Source: JBFGCA01 sp041567315 (GTDB lineage: Bacteria > Acidobacteriota > Thermoanaerobaculia > Multivoradales > JAHEKO01). From it: a DNA stretch of 19,641 nucleotides. Made by a program: the position numbers and the translations under genes. The stretch's first letter is position 1; each line of letters begins with the position of its first letter. This document shows positions 10,379 to 18,121 of this stretch, piece by piece. A model generated the notes under the pieces. That model was not told where the DNA came from. It searched no databases and worked only from the letters and a program-made list of their open reading frames with translations. Where the stretch lies: contig JBFGCA010000093.1 in NCBI GenBank assembly GCA_041567315.1, positions 1-19,641 of the forward strand, in the 5' to 3' direction.

Positions 10379-11317
10379 GTGAGCTCGGAATCCTCCCAGG
10401 AGCCGCGGCCGGCGGCCGTCCGCCCGGATGGTCCTTCTCCGGACGGTTCCGGCCGCGAGGGGTCCCAGCCGGCAGCCGCCGGGACGGGCCCCACCGCCCT
10501 GCGGTCGTTCGTCGGACTCTTCGTGGTGCCGTTGCTGGTGGTGCTGGTCTGCGTCGCCGTCTTCATCGGCTTCGGCTGGATCGCCTACGAGCGGCAGTCG
10601 ACCCGCGACTACCTCAACGACCTGCGCTCCTCGTGGCGGCCAAGGCGCGCCCAGGCGGCCTACGAGCTGTCCAAGATCCTGCTCGCCGATCCCGGCGCGC
10701 TCGACGACGCGCCCGGGGTCAAGGAGGAGGTGCGGCGCCTGTTCGCCGAGGCCGAGGACGAGGAGATGCGCCGCTACCTGGCGCTGGTGCTGGGCTACAC
10801 CCGGGATCCCGAGGCGGTGCCGCTGCTGACCGGGGCGCTCGCGGAGGCCGGCCCTGAGCTGCGGGTCTACGTCCTCTGGGCGCTGGGGGCGGTGGGCGAC
10901 CCGCGCGCCGGGCCGCCGCTGGTCGCCGCCTTGAGCGAGGCCGACGCCGGCCTACGCAAGACCGCCGCCTTCGCGCTCGGTGAGCTGGGCGATCCTGGGG
11001 CGGTCGGGGCTCTCGAGCCGCTGCTGGCCGATCCGGTGGCCGACGTGCGCTGGAACGCGGCGCTGGCGCTGGCCCGGCTCGGCAGCCCGGCCGGCCGGCC
11101 GGTGCTCCTCCAGATGCTGGATCGCGGCTTCACCTCGCAGGTGCCCGGGATCACCGCCGCGCAGACCGAGGAGGTGATGGTGGGGGCGGTGCGGGCGCTG
11201 GGGACGGTGGCACCGGAGCCCGACGCCGAGGCTCGCCGGCTGCTCGAGCGCCTGGCGGCCGAGGACCCGAGCCTCAAGGTGCGGCAGGCCGCGCTCGAAG
11301 CCCTGGGTGGGCGGTAG
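10379..11317 (+). CDS. Membrane-anchored HEAT-repeat protein
   Basis: 312 residues. A disordered Pro/Ser/Gly-rich N-terminus (1-40) leads to one transmembrane helix (about 44-68). A soluble alpha-helical solenoid fills the rest. Repeats of about 30 residues with the pattern hxxhhxALGxhGDPxAhxxLhxxL are clear at about 127-155, 159-187, 190-217 and 221-248, with a degenerate one at 264-311. They belong to the HEAT/PBS-lyase repeat group, which scaffolds protein contacts and has no catalytic residues here. The start is GTG at 10379, supported by a GAGGTAGG ribosome-binding site 9 nt upstream. It is divergent from the pilin-like gene and ends 208 nt before nosZ. A role in nitrous oxide reductase or respiratory complex assembly is possible from position but unproven. 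Confidence 0.8.
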   Translation: MSSESSQEPRPAAVRPDGPSPDGSGREGSQPAAAGTGPTALRSFVGLFVVPLLVVLVCVAVFIGFGWIAYERQSTRDYLNDLRSSWRPRRAQAAYELSKILLADPGALDDAPGVKEEVRRLFAEAEDEEMRRYLALVLGYTRDPEAVPLLTGALAEAGPELRVYVLWALGAVGDPRAGPPLVAALSEADAGLRKTAAFALGELGDPGAVGALEPLLADPVADVRWNAALALARLGSPAGRPVLLQMLDRGFTSQVPGITAAQTEEVMVGAVRALGTVAPEPDAEARRLLERLAAEDPSLKVRQAALEALGGR

Positions 11318-11327
11318 CGCGAGAAGG

Positions 11328-11347
11328 GCCCACCCACCAGGGTGGGC
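11328..11347 (+). terminator. Hairpin after the HEAT-repeat gene
   Basis: GCCCACCC (11328-11335) pairs perfectly with GGGTGGGC (11340-11347) around the loop ACCA, beginning 10 nt after the stop codon. The stem is 8 bp and all strong pairs except one. There is no following T-run, so it is a possible terminator or attenuator that insulates nosZ. Confidence 0.4.
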
Positions 11348-11508
11348 GTGCGGCCCTCCGGCCGGATTCGCGCCGCCCACCCGCCGAGGTGTAGGCCGAG
11401 CCGGGGCCGGCCGCCACAATGCGCCCGGCAATCGCGGTGACAGGTCGTCGCCCGAGGCGTCACGGCCGGGGAGGTCCCTTACCCGCCGGTTGCCGGTCAA
11501 CCCTTCGG

Positions 11509-11515
11509 AAGGAGG
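11509..11515 (+). promoter_or_regulatory. Strong ribosome-binding site that sets the nosZ start
   Basis: AAGGAGG lies 10 nt before the ATG at 11526. It is the best Shine-Dalgarno in the window together with the one before the cytochrome c gene at 18118. It decides the NosZ start, since the frame is open further upstream to 11307. Confidence 0.85.
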
Positions 11516-11525
11516 ACTCGAACCC

Positions 11526-13550
11526 ATGAGAACGAACAGCAAGCGCCGCCGTTCGCCCTCTCGGACCCTGATGCTGGCAGCCCTCGCCGCCGCCCTCGGG
11601 CTGGCCGCCTGGCTGGGGGGCTGCCGGACCTCGACGGCGCCGACCGCGCGGGTGGGCAGCGCCGAGGCCGACGCCGTGATCGCCGCCCGCGGCCTGACCC
11701 CGGACGACGTCTACGGTGCCATCAAGACCTACGTGCCGACCGGCAAGCACGACGACTACGTGCTGTTCTCATCCGGCGGCCACTCCGGCCAGCTGCTGGT
11801 CATCGGGGTGCCCTCGATGCGGCTGCTCAAGGTGGTGGGGGTGTTCACCCCCGAGCCGTGGCAGGGCTGGGGCTACTCGGACGAGACCCGGGCGGTGCTG
11901 ACGGCCGGCAACCCGGCGGGGGCGCCGATCACGTGGGCCGACACCCATCATCCCGCGCTGAGCGAGACCGGCGGTGACTACGACGGCCAGTTCGTGTTCA
12001 TCAACGACAAGGCCCACGCGCGGGTGGCGGTGATCGACCTCAGGGACTTCGAGACCAAGCAGATCGTCAACAACCCGATCAGCCTCAGCGACCACGGCGG
12101 CACCTTCTCTACTCCCGACACCGACTACGTGATCGAGGGCGGGCAGTACGCGGCCCCGCTGGGCAGCCGCTACGCCTCGCTGGAAAGCTATGCTGCCGAC
12201 TACCGCGGCATGATCACCATGTGGAAGTTCGACCGCCAGGCGGGGCGCATCGACACCGCCGCCTCGTTCGCCCTCGAGATGCCGCCCTACTGGCAGGACA
12301 TCTGCGACGTCGGCAAGGCGGCTAGCGACGGCTGGCTGTTCTGCAACTCGTTCAACACCGAGATGGCGACCGGCGGCATCGAGAAGGGCAATCCGCCCTT
12401 CGAGGCCGGCGCCTCGCAGCGCGACATGGACTACCTGCACGTCGTCGACTGGCGCAAGGCGGCGGCGCTGTTCGAGGCCGGGCGGGCGACCGACGTCGAC
12501 GGCTTTCCGGTGCTGACGCTCGACGTGTTGACCAGCGAAGGGGTGCTCTACTTCCTGCCCGAGCCCAAGAGCCCGCACGGGGTCGACGTCGCCCCCGGTG
12601 GCGACTATCTGGTGGTTTCGGGCAAGCTCGACCCCCACGTCACGGTCTACAGCTTCACCAAGATCCGCGACGCCATCGCCGCCGGCAGCTTCTCGGGCGA
12701 GGACGACTACGGCGTCAAGGTGATCGACTTCGACGCCGCCCTCGAGACCCAGATCGAGCTCGGGCTGGGGCCGCTCCACACCCAGTTCGACGACCAGGGC
12801 TACGCCTACACCAGCCTGTTCCTGGACAGCGCGGTGTCGCGCTGGACGCTGGGCGGCCCCTACGCCGAGCGCCACGGCGAGACGCCGTGGACGCCGGTCC
12901 AGAAGATCCCGGTGCACTACAACGTGGGTCACATCGTCGCCGCCGAGGGCGACACGGTGAGCCCCGACGGCGGCTACCTGGTGGCGCTCAACAAGTGGTC
13001 GGTGGACCGCTTCCTGACCGTCGGGCCGCTCCATCCCCAGAACTTCCAGCTCATCGACATCTCCGGCAAGGGCGAGTCGATGCAGCTGCTCTACGACATG
13101 CCGATCGGGCTCGGCGAGCCCCACTACGTGCAGATGATCAAGGCCGACAAGCTGGCGGCCTGGGAGATCTACCCGGAGGTGGGCTGGAACCCGCTGCGTC
13201 AGGCCCGCGACGAGCACGCGGTGACGGCCGGCGAAGAGCGGATCGAGCGCCGCGGCAAGACGGTCGAGATCTGGATGTCCGCGGTGCGCAGCCACTTCAC
13301 GCCGGAGCACGTCGAGGTGCAGCAGGGCGACCACGTCATCTGGCACATCACCAACATCGAAAGCGCCAAGGACGCCACCCACGGCTTCGCGATCCCCGAG
13401 CTCAACATCAACCTGAGCCTCGAGCCCGGCGAGTCGACGACCTTCGAGTTCGACGTCGAACGGCCGGGGGTCTACACCTACTACTGCTCGGAGTTCTGCT
13501 CGGCGCTGCATCTCGAGATGGTCGGCTACTTCCTGGCCCGGCCGGCCTAA
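11526..13550 (+). CDS. nosZ: Nitrous oxide reductase, clade II (Sec-type), predicted lipoprotein
   Basis: 674 residues. NosZ reduces N2O to N2 in the periplasm. The N-terminus is a Sec signal with an LGGC lipobox (C33) and no twin-arginine FLK motif, which places it in clade II. A seven-bladed propeller follows, with candidate CuZ histidines H86 (GGHSGQ), H141/H142 (ADTHHPALSETGG), H190, H351 (SPHGVDV), H418 and H464/H469 (PVHYNVGH). The C-terminal cupredoxin domain has all CuA ligands: H619 (DATHGF), C654, C658, H662 and M665 in YYCSEFCSALHLEM. Residue E656 between the cysteines, where clade I proteins have Trp, is also typical of clade II as I recall it. Length is normal for the family. The start follows AAGGAGG. 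A strong hairpin separates it from the accessory genes. Confidence 0.97.
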   Translation: MRTNSKRRRSPSRTLMLAALAAALGLAAWLGGCRTSTAPTARVGSAEADAVIAARGLTPDDVYGAIKTYVPTGKHDDYVLFSSGGHSGQLLVIGVPSMRLLKVVGVFTPEPWQGWGYSDETRAVLTAGNPAGAPITWADTHHPALSETGGDYDGQFVFINDKAHARVAVIDLRDFETKQIVNNPISLSDHGGTFSTPDTDYVIEGGQYAAPLGSRYASLESYAADYRGMITMWKFDRQAGRIDTAASFALEMPPYWQDICDVGKAASDGWLFCNSFNTEMATGGIEKGNPPFEAGASQRDMDYLHVVDWRKAAALFEAGRATDVDGFPVLTLDVLTSEGVLYFLPEPKSPHGVDVAPGGDYLVVSGKLDPHVTVYSFTKIRDAIAAGSFSGEDDYGVKVIDFDAALETQIELGLGPLHTQFDDQGYAYTSLFLDSAVSRWTLGGPYAERHGETPWTPVQKIPVHYNVGHIVAAEGDTVSPDGGYLVALNKWSVDRFLTVGPLHPQNFQLIDISGKGESMQLLYDMPIGLGEPHYVQMIKADKLAAWEIYPEVGWNPLRQARDEHAVTAGEERIERRGKTVEIWMSAVRSHFTPEHVEVQQGDHVIWHITNIESAKDATHGFAIPELNINLSLEPGESTTFEFDVERPGVYTYYCSEFCSALHLEMVGYFLARPA

Positions 13551-13559
13551 GATGACCCC

Positions 13560-13596
13560 GGGCGGGTCCGGGGGCACGGACCCCGGACCCCAGCCC
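13560..13596 (+). terminator. Strong hairpin between nosZ and nosB
   Basis: GGGTCCGGGG (13564-13573) pairs perfectly with CCCCGGACCC (13581-13590) around a 7-nt loop. Past a 2-nt bulge, GGGC (13560-13563) pairs with GCCC (13593-13596). The stem of about 14 bp begins 9 nt after the nosZ stop and has no T-run. It could partly terminate transcription or protect the nosZ message 3' end, making NosZ more abundant than the accessory proteins. Confidence 0.55.
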
Positions 13597-13636
13597 GCCC
13601 ACCCGTCGAACCATGCCGCACGGGAGAGGTGCACTT

Positions 13637-14320
13637 ATGGCCACCCAACAGGTCGAGCGTCTGATCGGGCCGCGCATCCCGGCCGAGGAGCTGGCGCGGC
13701 GGGGCGGCCGCTTCGTCGCCCCCACCGCCTTGCTGGCGGGCGCCGCGCTGCTGCTCATCGCCTCCATCTTCCTGCCCTACTGGCAGATGCGGCTGCTCGC
13801 CCCCCAGTACCCCGGCGGTCTGGTGGTGCGCGCCCATCTCGACCGCCTGGAGGGGGACGTGCGGGAGATCGACGGCCTCAACCACTACATCGGGATGCGG
13901 CCGCTCGGCGAGGCGGCGCAGCTCGAGCGCAGCCTGAGCATCGCCGCGGTGGCCGCCATCGCGCTGCTGGTGCTGGGGGCGATCTACATCCACAACCGCA
14001 ACGCCGCGCTGCTCGCCCTGCCGGCGCTGCTGTTCCCGGTCATCTTCCTCGCCGACCTCTACTACTGGCTGCGGACCTTCGGCACCAACCTCGACCCCAC
14101 GGCGGCGCTCAGCTCGTCGATCAAGCCGTTCGTGCCACCGGTCCTGGGCAAGGGCTACGTCGCCCAGTTCGCCACCGTCGCCACCCCGGCGCCGGGTCTG
14201 GTGCTGGCCTTCCTGGCCTCGGGTCTGATCCTCGCCGGCCTGGTCCTCCACCGGCGGGCCTACAAGCCGCTGGTCGAGGCACGCCGCCAGGCCGGCGCCC
14301 GGGGAGCGAAAAGGGCATGA
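13637..14320 (+). CDS. nosB: NosB-like four-helix membrane protein of the clade II nos cluster
   Basis: 227 residues with four predicted helices at about 27-48, 100-119, 122-145 and 183-204. Between the first two is an external loop with the distinctive text PYWQMRLLAPQYPGGL (47-62) and GDVREIDGLNHYIGMRPL (73-90). I associate this pattern with the membrane protein encoded directly after nosZ in clade II clusters (named NosB in Wolinella-type clusters). Its biochemical role is not settled; it is thought to help NosZ function or maturation. The start at 13637 is preferred over the in-frame ATG at 13613, because GAGAGG lies 7 nt upstream and the shorter form begins cleanly. The stop overlaps the next start as ATGA. 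Confidence 0.8.
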   Translation: MATQQVERLIGPRIPAEELARRGGRFVAPTALLAGAALLLIASIFLPYWQMRLLAPQYPGGLVVRAHLDRLEGDVREIDGLNHYIGMRPLGEAAQLERSLSIAAVAAIALLVLGAIYIHNRNAALLALPALLFPVIFLADLYYWLRTFGTNLDPTAALSSSIKPFVPPVLGKGYVAQFATVATPAPGLVLAFLASGLILAGLVLHRRAYKPLVEARRQAGARGAKRA

Positions 14321-16773
14321 AGGCGGCGGGCGCCGTGCTGGCGGCGCTGGCGCTGGCGGCCGCCCCGGCCTGGGCCGGCGCCACCGGAGAGCCGGCGGCG
14401 CGACTGGTGGCGCCGGGCGAGTCGCTGGCCGCGGCGGTGGCCGCGGCGGCGCCGGGCGACACCCTCAGGGTGCGCGGCGGCGTCCACCACGGCCCGCGGG
14501 TGATCGAGCGGCCGCTGACGCTGGTTGGCGAGGGCTGGCCGGTACTCGACGGGGGCGGCCGCGGCACGGTGGTGGCGATCCGCGCTCCCGGCGTCTCCAT
14601 CGAGGGCTTCGAGCTGCGCGGCAGCGGCTCCTCGCTCGACGAGGAGAACTCGGGGATCGCCGTCGACGGCGCCCCGGGGGCGGTGATCGCCGGCAACCGG
14701 CTATCGGACGTGCTGTTCGGCATCTACCTGCGCCGCTCCCCCGGCAGCCGGGTGGCCGGCAACCGGATCGAGGGCAAGGAGCTGCCGCTGGCGCGCCGCG
14801 GCGACGCCATCCGGGTCTGGTACAGCGACCGGGTGACGCTCGAGGAGAACACGGTGACCGCCGGCCGCGACGTCGTTCTCTGGTACTCGATGGCGCTCAC
14901 CGTGCGCGGCAACCGGGTGTCCGGGGGCCGCTACGGCCTGCACTTCATGTACTGCGACGACGCCACCATCGCCGGCAACCTGCTGCTCGAGAACTCGGTC
15001 GGCGCCTTCCTGATGTACTCGCGCCGGCTGCGGCTCGAGGGCAACACCGTGGCCGGCAACCACGGCCCCAGCGGCTACGGGGTCGGTCTCAAGGACATGG
15101 ACGACGCGGTGGTGCGCGGCAACCTGCTGGCCGGCAACCGGGTGGGCGCCTACCTCGACAACTCGCCGCGCGAGGCGGGCAGCACCACCACGCTCAGCGG
15201 CAATCTGGTGACCGGCAACGACGTCGGCGTGCTGCTGATGCCCAACGTCCGGCGTGTCGCGGTCAGCGACAACGGTTTTCGCGAGAACCGCGAGCAGGTG
15301 TCGGTGGCCGGCGGCGGCGGCGATCCGGCCGCCAACCGCTGGTGGGCCAACTACTGGAGCGACTATCCCGGGTTCGACGCCGACGCCGACGGCTTCGGTG
15401 AGACGCCCTATCGCTCCGAGCGGCTGTTCGAGGGATTGGCCGATCGCCATCCGCCGCTGCGCTATCTGGCCGACGCGCCCGCCGCCGGCGCCCTCGAGCT
15501 GGCCGCCCGCGCCTTTCCGCTGGTGCGGCCGCAGCCCAAGCTGACCGATCCCACGCCGCGGATGAGGCCACCGACGCTGGCCGGGCTGCCGCCGCTGCCG
15601 GGCACCCCGCGGCGTGGTTGGGGGCCGCTCGGCGGCGCACTGCTGGCGGCGGGTCTGCTGCTGCTGGTGGTGCCCGCCGGGGCGGCGGCTGCGGCCGCGC
15701 GAACCGAGTCGCCGCCTCAGGCCCGCCCGGTGGCCGCGGACGAAGGAGCGCCGGTGGCGGGTCCGGTCGGCGTCGAGGCGCCCAGGGTCGACGTGCCCAA
15801 GGTCGAGGCACTGGTCACCGTGCGCGACCTGGGCAAGAGTTTTGGCGACCGCCGGGCGCTCGACGGCGTCTCGTTCGCCATCGGCAGGGGCGAGGCGGTG
15901 GCCTTCTGGGGGCCCAACGGGGCCGGCAAGACCACCGCCCTGAGGGCGCTCCTCGGGGTCATGCCGTTCGAGGGGGAGGTGCGGATCAGCGGGCTGGACC
16001 CGCGGCGGCAGGGCAAGGCGGTGCGCCAGAGGATCGGTTTCGTGCCCCAGGAGTCGGCCTTCCAGGAAGAGGCCGGGGTGCTCGAGACCCTGGAGTTCTT
16101 CGCCGCGGTGCGCGGCGTCGGCGGCGAGCGGGTGGCCGGGCTGCTCGGCTGGCTGGGTCTGGCCGGCCACGCCGGCGACCGGGTCGGCGAGCTGTCCGGC
16201 GGCCTCAAGCAGCGGCTGGCGCTCGGCGTGGCGCTGCTCGCCGATCCGCCGTTGCTGCTGCTCGACGAGCCGACCGCCAACCTCGACGCCGCCGCCCAGC
16301 GCTCGATCCACGAGCTGCTGCTGCGGCTGCGGAAGCTGGGCAAGACGCTGGTCTTCACCTCACACCGGCTCGAGGAGGTCCTGCTGCTGGCCGACCGCGT
16401 CCTGCGGCTGCGCGAGGGCCGGCTGGAGGCCGCGGGCCCGGCCACGGCGGCGGCCCTCGACAGCGCCGGCCGCGCCGAGCTGCAGCTGCTGGTGGCGCCG
16501 GCCCAGCGCGCCGACGCGCTCGCCCTGCTGGCGGCGGCGGGCTACGGGCCCGGCGAGCTGGGCGACCTCGTGACGGTGGAGATCGACGCCCGGCGCAAGG
16601 TGGAGCCGCTGGCCCTGCTGCTGCGCCGGGGGGTGGAGGTCGAAGACCTGTCGATCAGCGCCGCGACCCCGGTTGGCGGCGACATAGCTGCGGGCAACGA
16701 AGTGCCGGGTGAGCCGATGGCGGGCGGGCCGGTGGGCGACACGGCCGAGCCGCCGGCGCCGGAGGCGGGGTGA
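14317..16773 (+). CDS. nosDF: Fused NosD-NosF: periplasmic NosD beta-helix joined to NosF ABC ATPase
   Basis: 818 residues in one uninterrupted frame. Residues 1-22 form a Sec signal. About 30-400 are a right-handed beta-helix of NosD/CASH repeats, with many GNR/GNL turns. These include the NosD landmarks FGIYLRRSPGS, GDAIRVWYSD and GLHFMYCDDA. A single hydrophobic helix lies at about 436-456, followed by a Pro/Ala-rich linker to about 497. Then comes a complete ABC ATPase: Walker A GPNGAGKT (532-539), signature LSGGLKQR (626-633), Walker B ending LLDEPT (649-653 region) and H-loop H683. NosD and NosF normally are separate proteins that work with NosY to mature the CuZ site. The topology (exported NosD, one span, cytoplasmic NosF) is consistent. 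A possible internal start at 15754 could also give free NosF. The C-terminus overlaps nosY. Confidence 0.9.
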   Translation: MKAAGAVLAALALAAAPAWAGATGEPAARLVAPGESLAAAVAAAAPGDTLRVRGGVHHGPRVIERPLTLVGEGWPVLDGGGRGTVVAIRAPGVSIEGFELRGSGSSLDEENSGIAVDGAPGAVIAGNRLSDVLFGIYLRRSPGSRVAGNRIEGKELPLARRGDAIRVWYSDRVTLEENTVTAGRDVVLWYSMALTVRGNRVSGGRYGLHFMYCDDATIAGNLLLENSVGAFLMYSRRLRLEGNTVAGNHGPSGYGVGLKDMDDAVVRGNLLAGNRVGAYLDNSPREAGSTTTLSGNLVTGNDVGVLLMPNVRRVAVSDNGFRENREQVSVAGGGGDPAANRWWANYWSDYPGFDADADGFGETPYRSERLFEGLADRHPPLRYLADAPAAGALELAARAFPLVRPQPKLTDPTPRMRPPTLAGLPPLPGTPRRGWGPLGGALLAAGLLLLVVPAGAAAAAARTESPPQARPVAADEGAPVAGPVGVEAPRVDVPKVEALVTVRDLGKSFGDRRALDGVSFAIGRGEAVAFWGPNGAGKTTALRALLGVMPFEGEVRISGLDPRRQGKAVRQRIGFVPQESAFQEEAGVLETLEFFAAVRGVGGERVAGLLGWLGLAGHAGDRVGELSGGLKQRLALGVALLADPPLLLLDEPTANLDAAAQRSIHELLLRLRKLGKTLVFTSHRLEEVLLLADRVLRLREGRLEAAGPATAAALDSAGRAELQLLVAPAQRADALALLAAAGYGPGELGDLVTVEIDARRKVEPLALLLRRGVEVEDLSISAATPVGGDIAAGNEVPGEPMAGGPVGDTAEPPAPEAG
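15742..15756 (+). promoter_or_regulatory. Possible internal ribosome-binding site and GTG start for free NosF
   Basis: GAAGGAG (15742-15748) is followed after 5 nt by an in-frame GTG (15754-15756, codon 480 of the fusion), inside the linker between the NosD and NosF parts. Translation from here would give a soluble NosF of 339 residues. This may be chance in GC-rich linker DNA, or a relic of once-separate genes. Confidence 0.4.
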
Positions 16774-17600
16774 TGCCGGAGGCGCGGGCGGTGGCCCTGG
16801 TGGCCTGGCGCGAGCTCCGCGAGGTGCGGCGCAACCGCTGGTTCCTGCTGTTCAGCGCGGTGTTCGCCGCCGGCGCGCTGGGGCTGTCCTGGCTGAGCAT
16901 GGCCGGCTCGGGCTTCGCCGGCTTCGGCCGCACCGCCGCCAGCCTGGTCAACCTGGTGCTGCTGGTGGTGCCGCTGATGGGGCTGCTGCTGGCGGCCGGT
17001 GCGGTGGCCGGCGAGCGCGAGCGGGGGTCGCTGCTCTATCTGCTGAGCCAGCCGCTCGAGCCCGAGGAGGTGGTGCTCGGCAAGTTCCTGGGTCTGTCGG
17101 CTGCGGTCGGCGCGGCGCTGCTGGCTGGCTTCGGGGGCGCCGCCCTGGTGCTGGCGGTCCGCGGGGCCGCCGGTAGCCCGGCCGGCTTCCTGGCCTTCCT
17201 GGCGCTGGCGGGGCTGCTCGCCGGGGCCGCGGTCGGGCTGGGTCTGCTGGTCTCGGTGCTCGCCCGCCGCACCTCGGTGGCGCTGGGAACGGCGCTCTTC
17301 TTCTGGGTGCTGTTCGTCTTCGTGGGCGACCTCGGTCTGCTGGGCACCGCCCTGGCGCTCGAGCTGGGACCGCGCGAGCTGCTGTTCGCCGCCCTCGGCA
17401 ACCCGCTGCAGGTCTTCAAGGTGGCGGCGCTCCACCAGCTGCGCGGCGGGCTCGAGGTGCTGGGCCCGGCGGGCCTGTACGCCGAGCGCACCTTCGGTCT
17501 GGCGCTGGGACCGCTGATGGCGGCGCTGCTCGCCGCCTGGACGGTGGTGCCGCTCGCCGCCGCCCTCGTCGTCCTGCGGCGGCGGGGGGCGGTAGGATGA
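16773..17600 (+). CDS. nosY: NosY-type ABC transporter membrane permease
   Basis: 275 residues, about six hydrophobic helices. The N-terminal VAWRELREVRRNRWFLLFS and the GAVAGERERGSLLYLLSQPLEPEEVVLGKF region (quoted in parts, about residues 70-100) are typical of NosY/ABC-2 permeases, including the G-E-R-x-x-GSL motif. NosY is the membrane partner of the NosF ATPase and, with NosD, forms the NosDFY complex needed to assemble the CuZ centre of NosZ. The start ATG at 16773 shares bases with the nosDF stop (TGATG) and has GGAGG 7 nt upstream. A GTG one codon earlier at 16770 is an alternative. Its stop overlaps the nosL start, so dosage is coupled through the operon. Confidence 0.92.
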   Translation: MPEARAVALVAWRELREVRRNRWFLLFSAVFAAGALGLSWLSMAGSGFAGFGRTAASLVNLVLLVVPLMGLLLAAGAVAGERERGSLLYLLSQPLEPEEVVLGKFLGLSAAVGAALLAGFGGAALVLAVRGAAGSPAGFLAFLALAGLLAGAAVGLGLLVSVLARRTSVALGTALFFWVLFVFVGDLGLLGTALALELGPRELLFAALGNPLQVFKVAALHQLRGGLEVLGPAGLYAERTFGLALGPLMAALLAAWTVVPLAAALVVLRRRGAVG

Positions 17601-18121
17601 TGGAGCGGCCGCGGGCCGTGGCGATGGCGATGGCGGTGGCGCTGCTCGCGGTCCTGCCGGCGCTGGCCATCGGCTGCGGCGCGCCGCCCTCGGGTGCACC
17701 CGAGGTCAGCTGGGGCGTCGACGAGTGCAGCCGCTGCCGGATGATCGTCACCGAGCCCCGCTTTGCCGCAGTGGCCCGTGGGCCCGCCGGCGAGGAGGCG
17801 CGCTTCGACGATCAGGGGTGCCTCGACGGCTTTCTGGAAGAGCGGGCCGAGGCCGGGCGGTGGCAGGCGTGGCTCCACGACTTCGAGACCGAGGCCTGGC
17901 TGCCGGCGGCGGCGGCGTGGCGCGTGCGCGCGCCCGAGCTGGCGACGCCGATGGGCTCGGGTCTGGTGGCCTTTGGCGACCAGGGACGGGCGCTGGAGTT
18001 CGCCGCCGGCCGGGAGGCCGCCGCCGCCGCGGCCATCGTGCGCGGGTCGTCGCCGGCCGCGCTCGCGGACGACCAGCTGATGAACGAGCAACCAACGACT
18101 GGCCAAGGAGGGTTGGAATGA
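17597..18121 (+). CDS. nosL: NosL copper-binding lipoprotein (copper chaperone for NosZ)
   Basis: 174 residues. A signal peptide ends in the lipobox LAIGC (C27). The NosL copper-binding motif is present as CSRCRM (C44, C47, M49) in VDECSRCRMIV. The conserved MGSGLVAF lies at 119-126. A DDQGCLDGF segment (71-79) is also typical of the family. NosL binds Cu(I) on the periplasmic side and hands it to NosD/NosZ for the copper centres. The C-terminal 25-30 residues are an Ala-rich tail of no clear function. ATGA overlaps link it to nosY upstream and to the cytochrome c gene downstream. Confidence 0.93.
   Translation: MMERPRAVAMAMAVALLAVLPALAIGCGAPPSGAPEVSWGVDECSRCRMIVTEPRFAAVARGPAGEEARFDDQGCLDGFLEERAEAGRWQAWLHDFETEAWLPAAAAWRVRAPELATPMGSGLVAFGDQGRALEFAAGREAAAAAAIVRGSSPAALADDQLMNEQPTTGQGGLE

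Noticed and set aside
11488..11502. GGTTG-N5-CAACC before nosZ as an Fnr/Dnr box.
   Set aside because: The spacing and inner bases do not match TTGAT-N4-ATCAA; it is a short dyad only, so O2/NO regulation of nosZ cannot be claimed.
11526..11600. Twin-arginine signal on NosZ because of the RRRS near its N-terminus.
   Set aside because: The residues after the arginines (SPSR) do not fit the consensus, and a lipobox ends the hydrophobic stretch.
11769..13634. A 621-codon open frame antisense to nosZ.
   Set aside because: Shadow composition with no recognisable motif; nosZ is complete on the other strand.
13552..14316. Upstream extension of the NosD-NosF frame, which is open back to 13552.
   Set aside because: It reads as low-complexity Arg/Pro/Gly text opposite to a well-formed NosB-like gene; the signal peptide starts at 14317.
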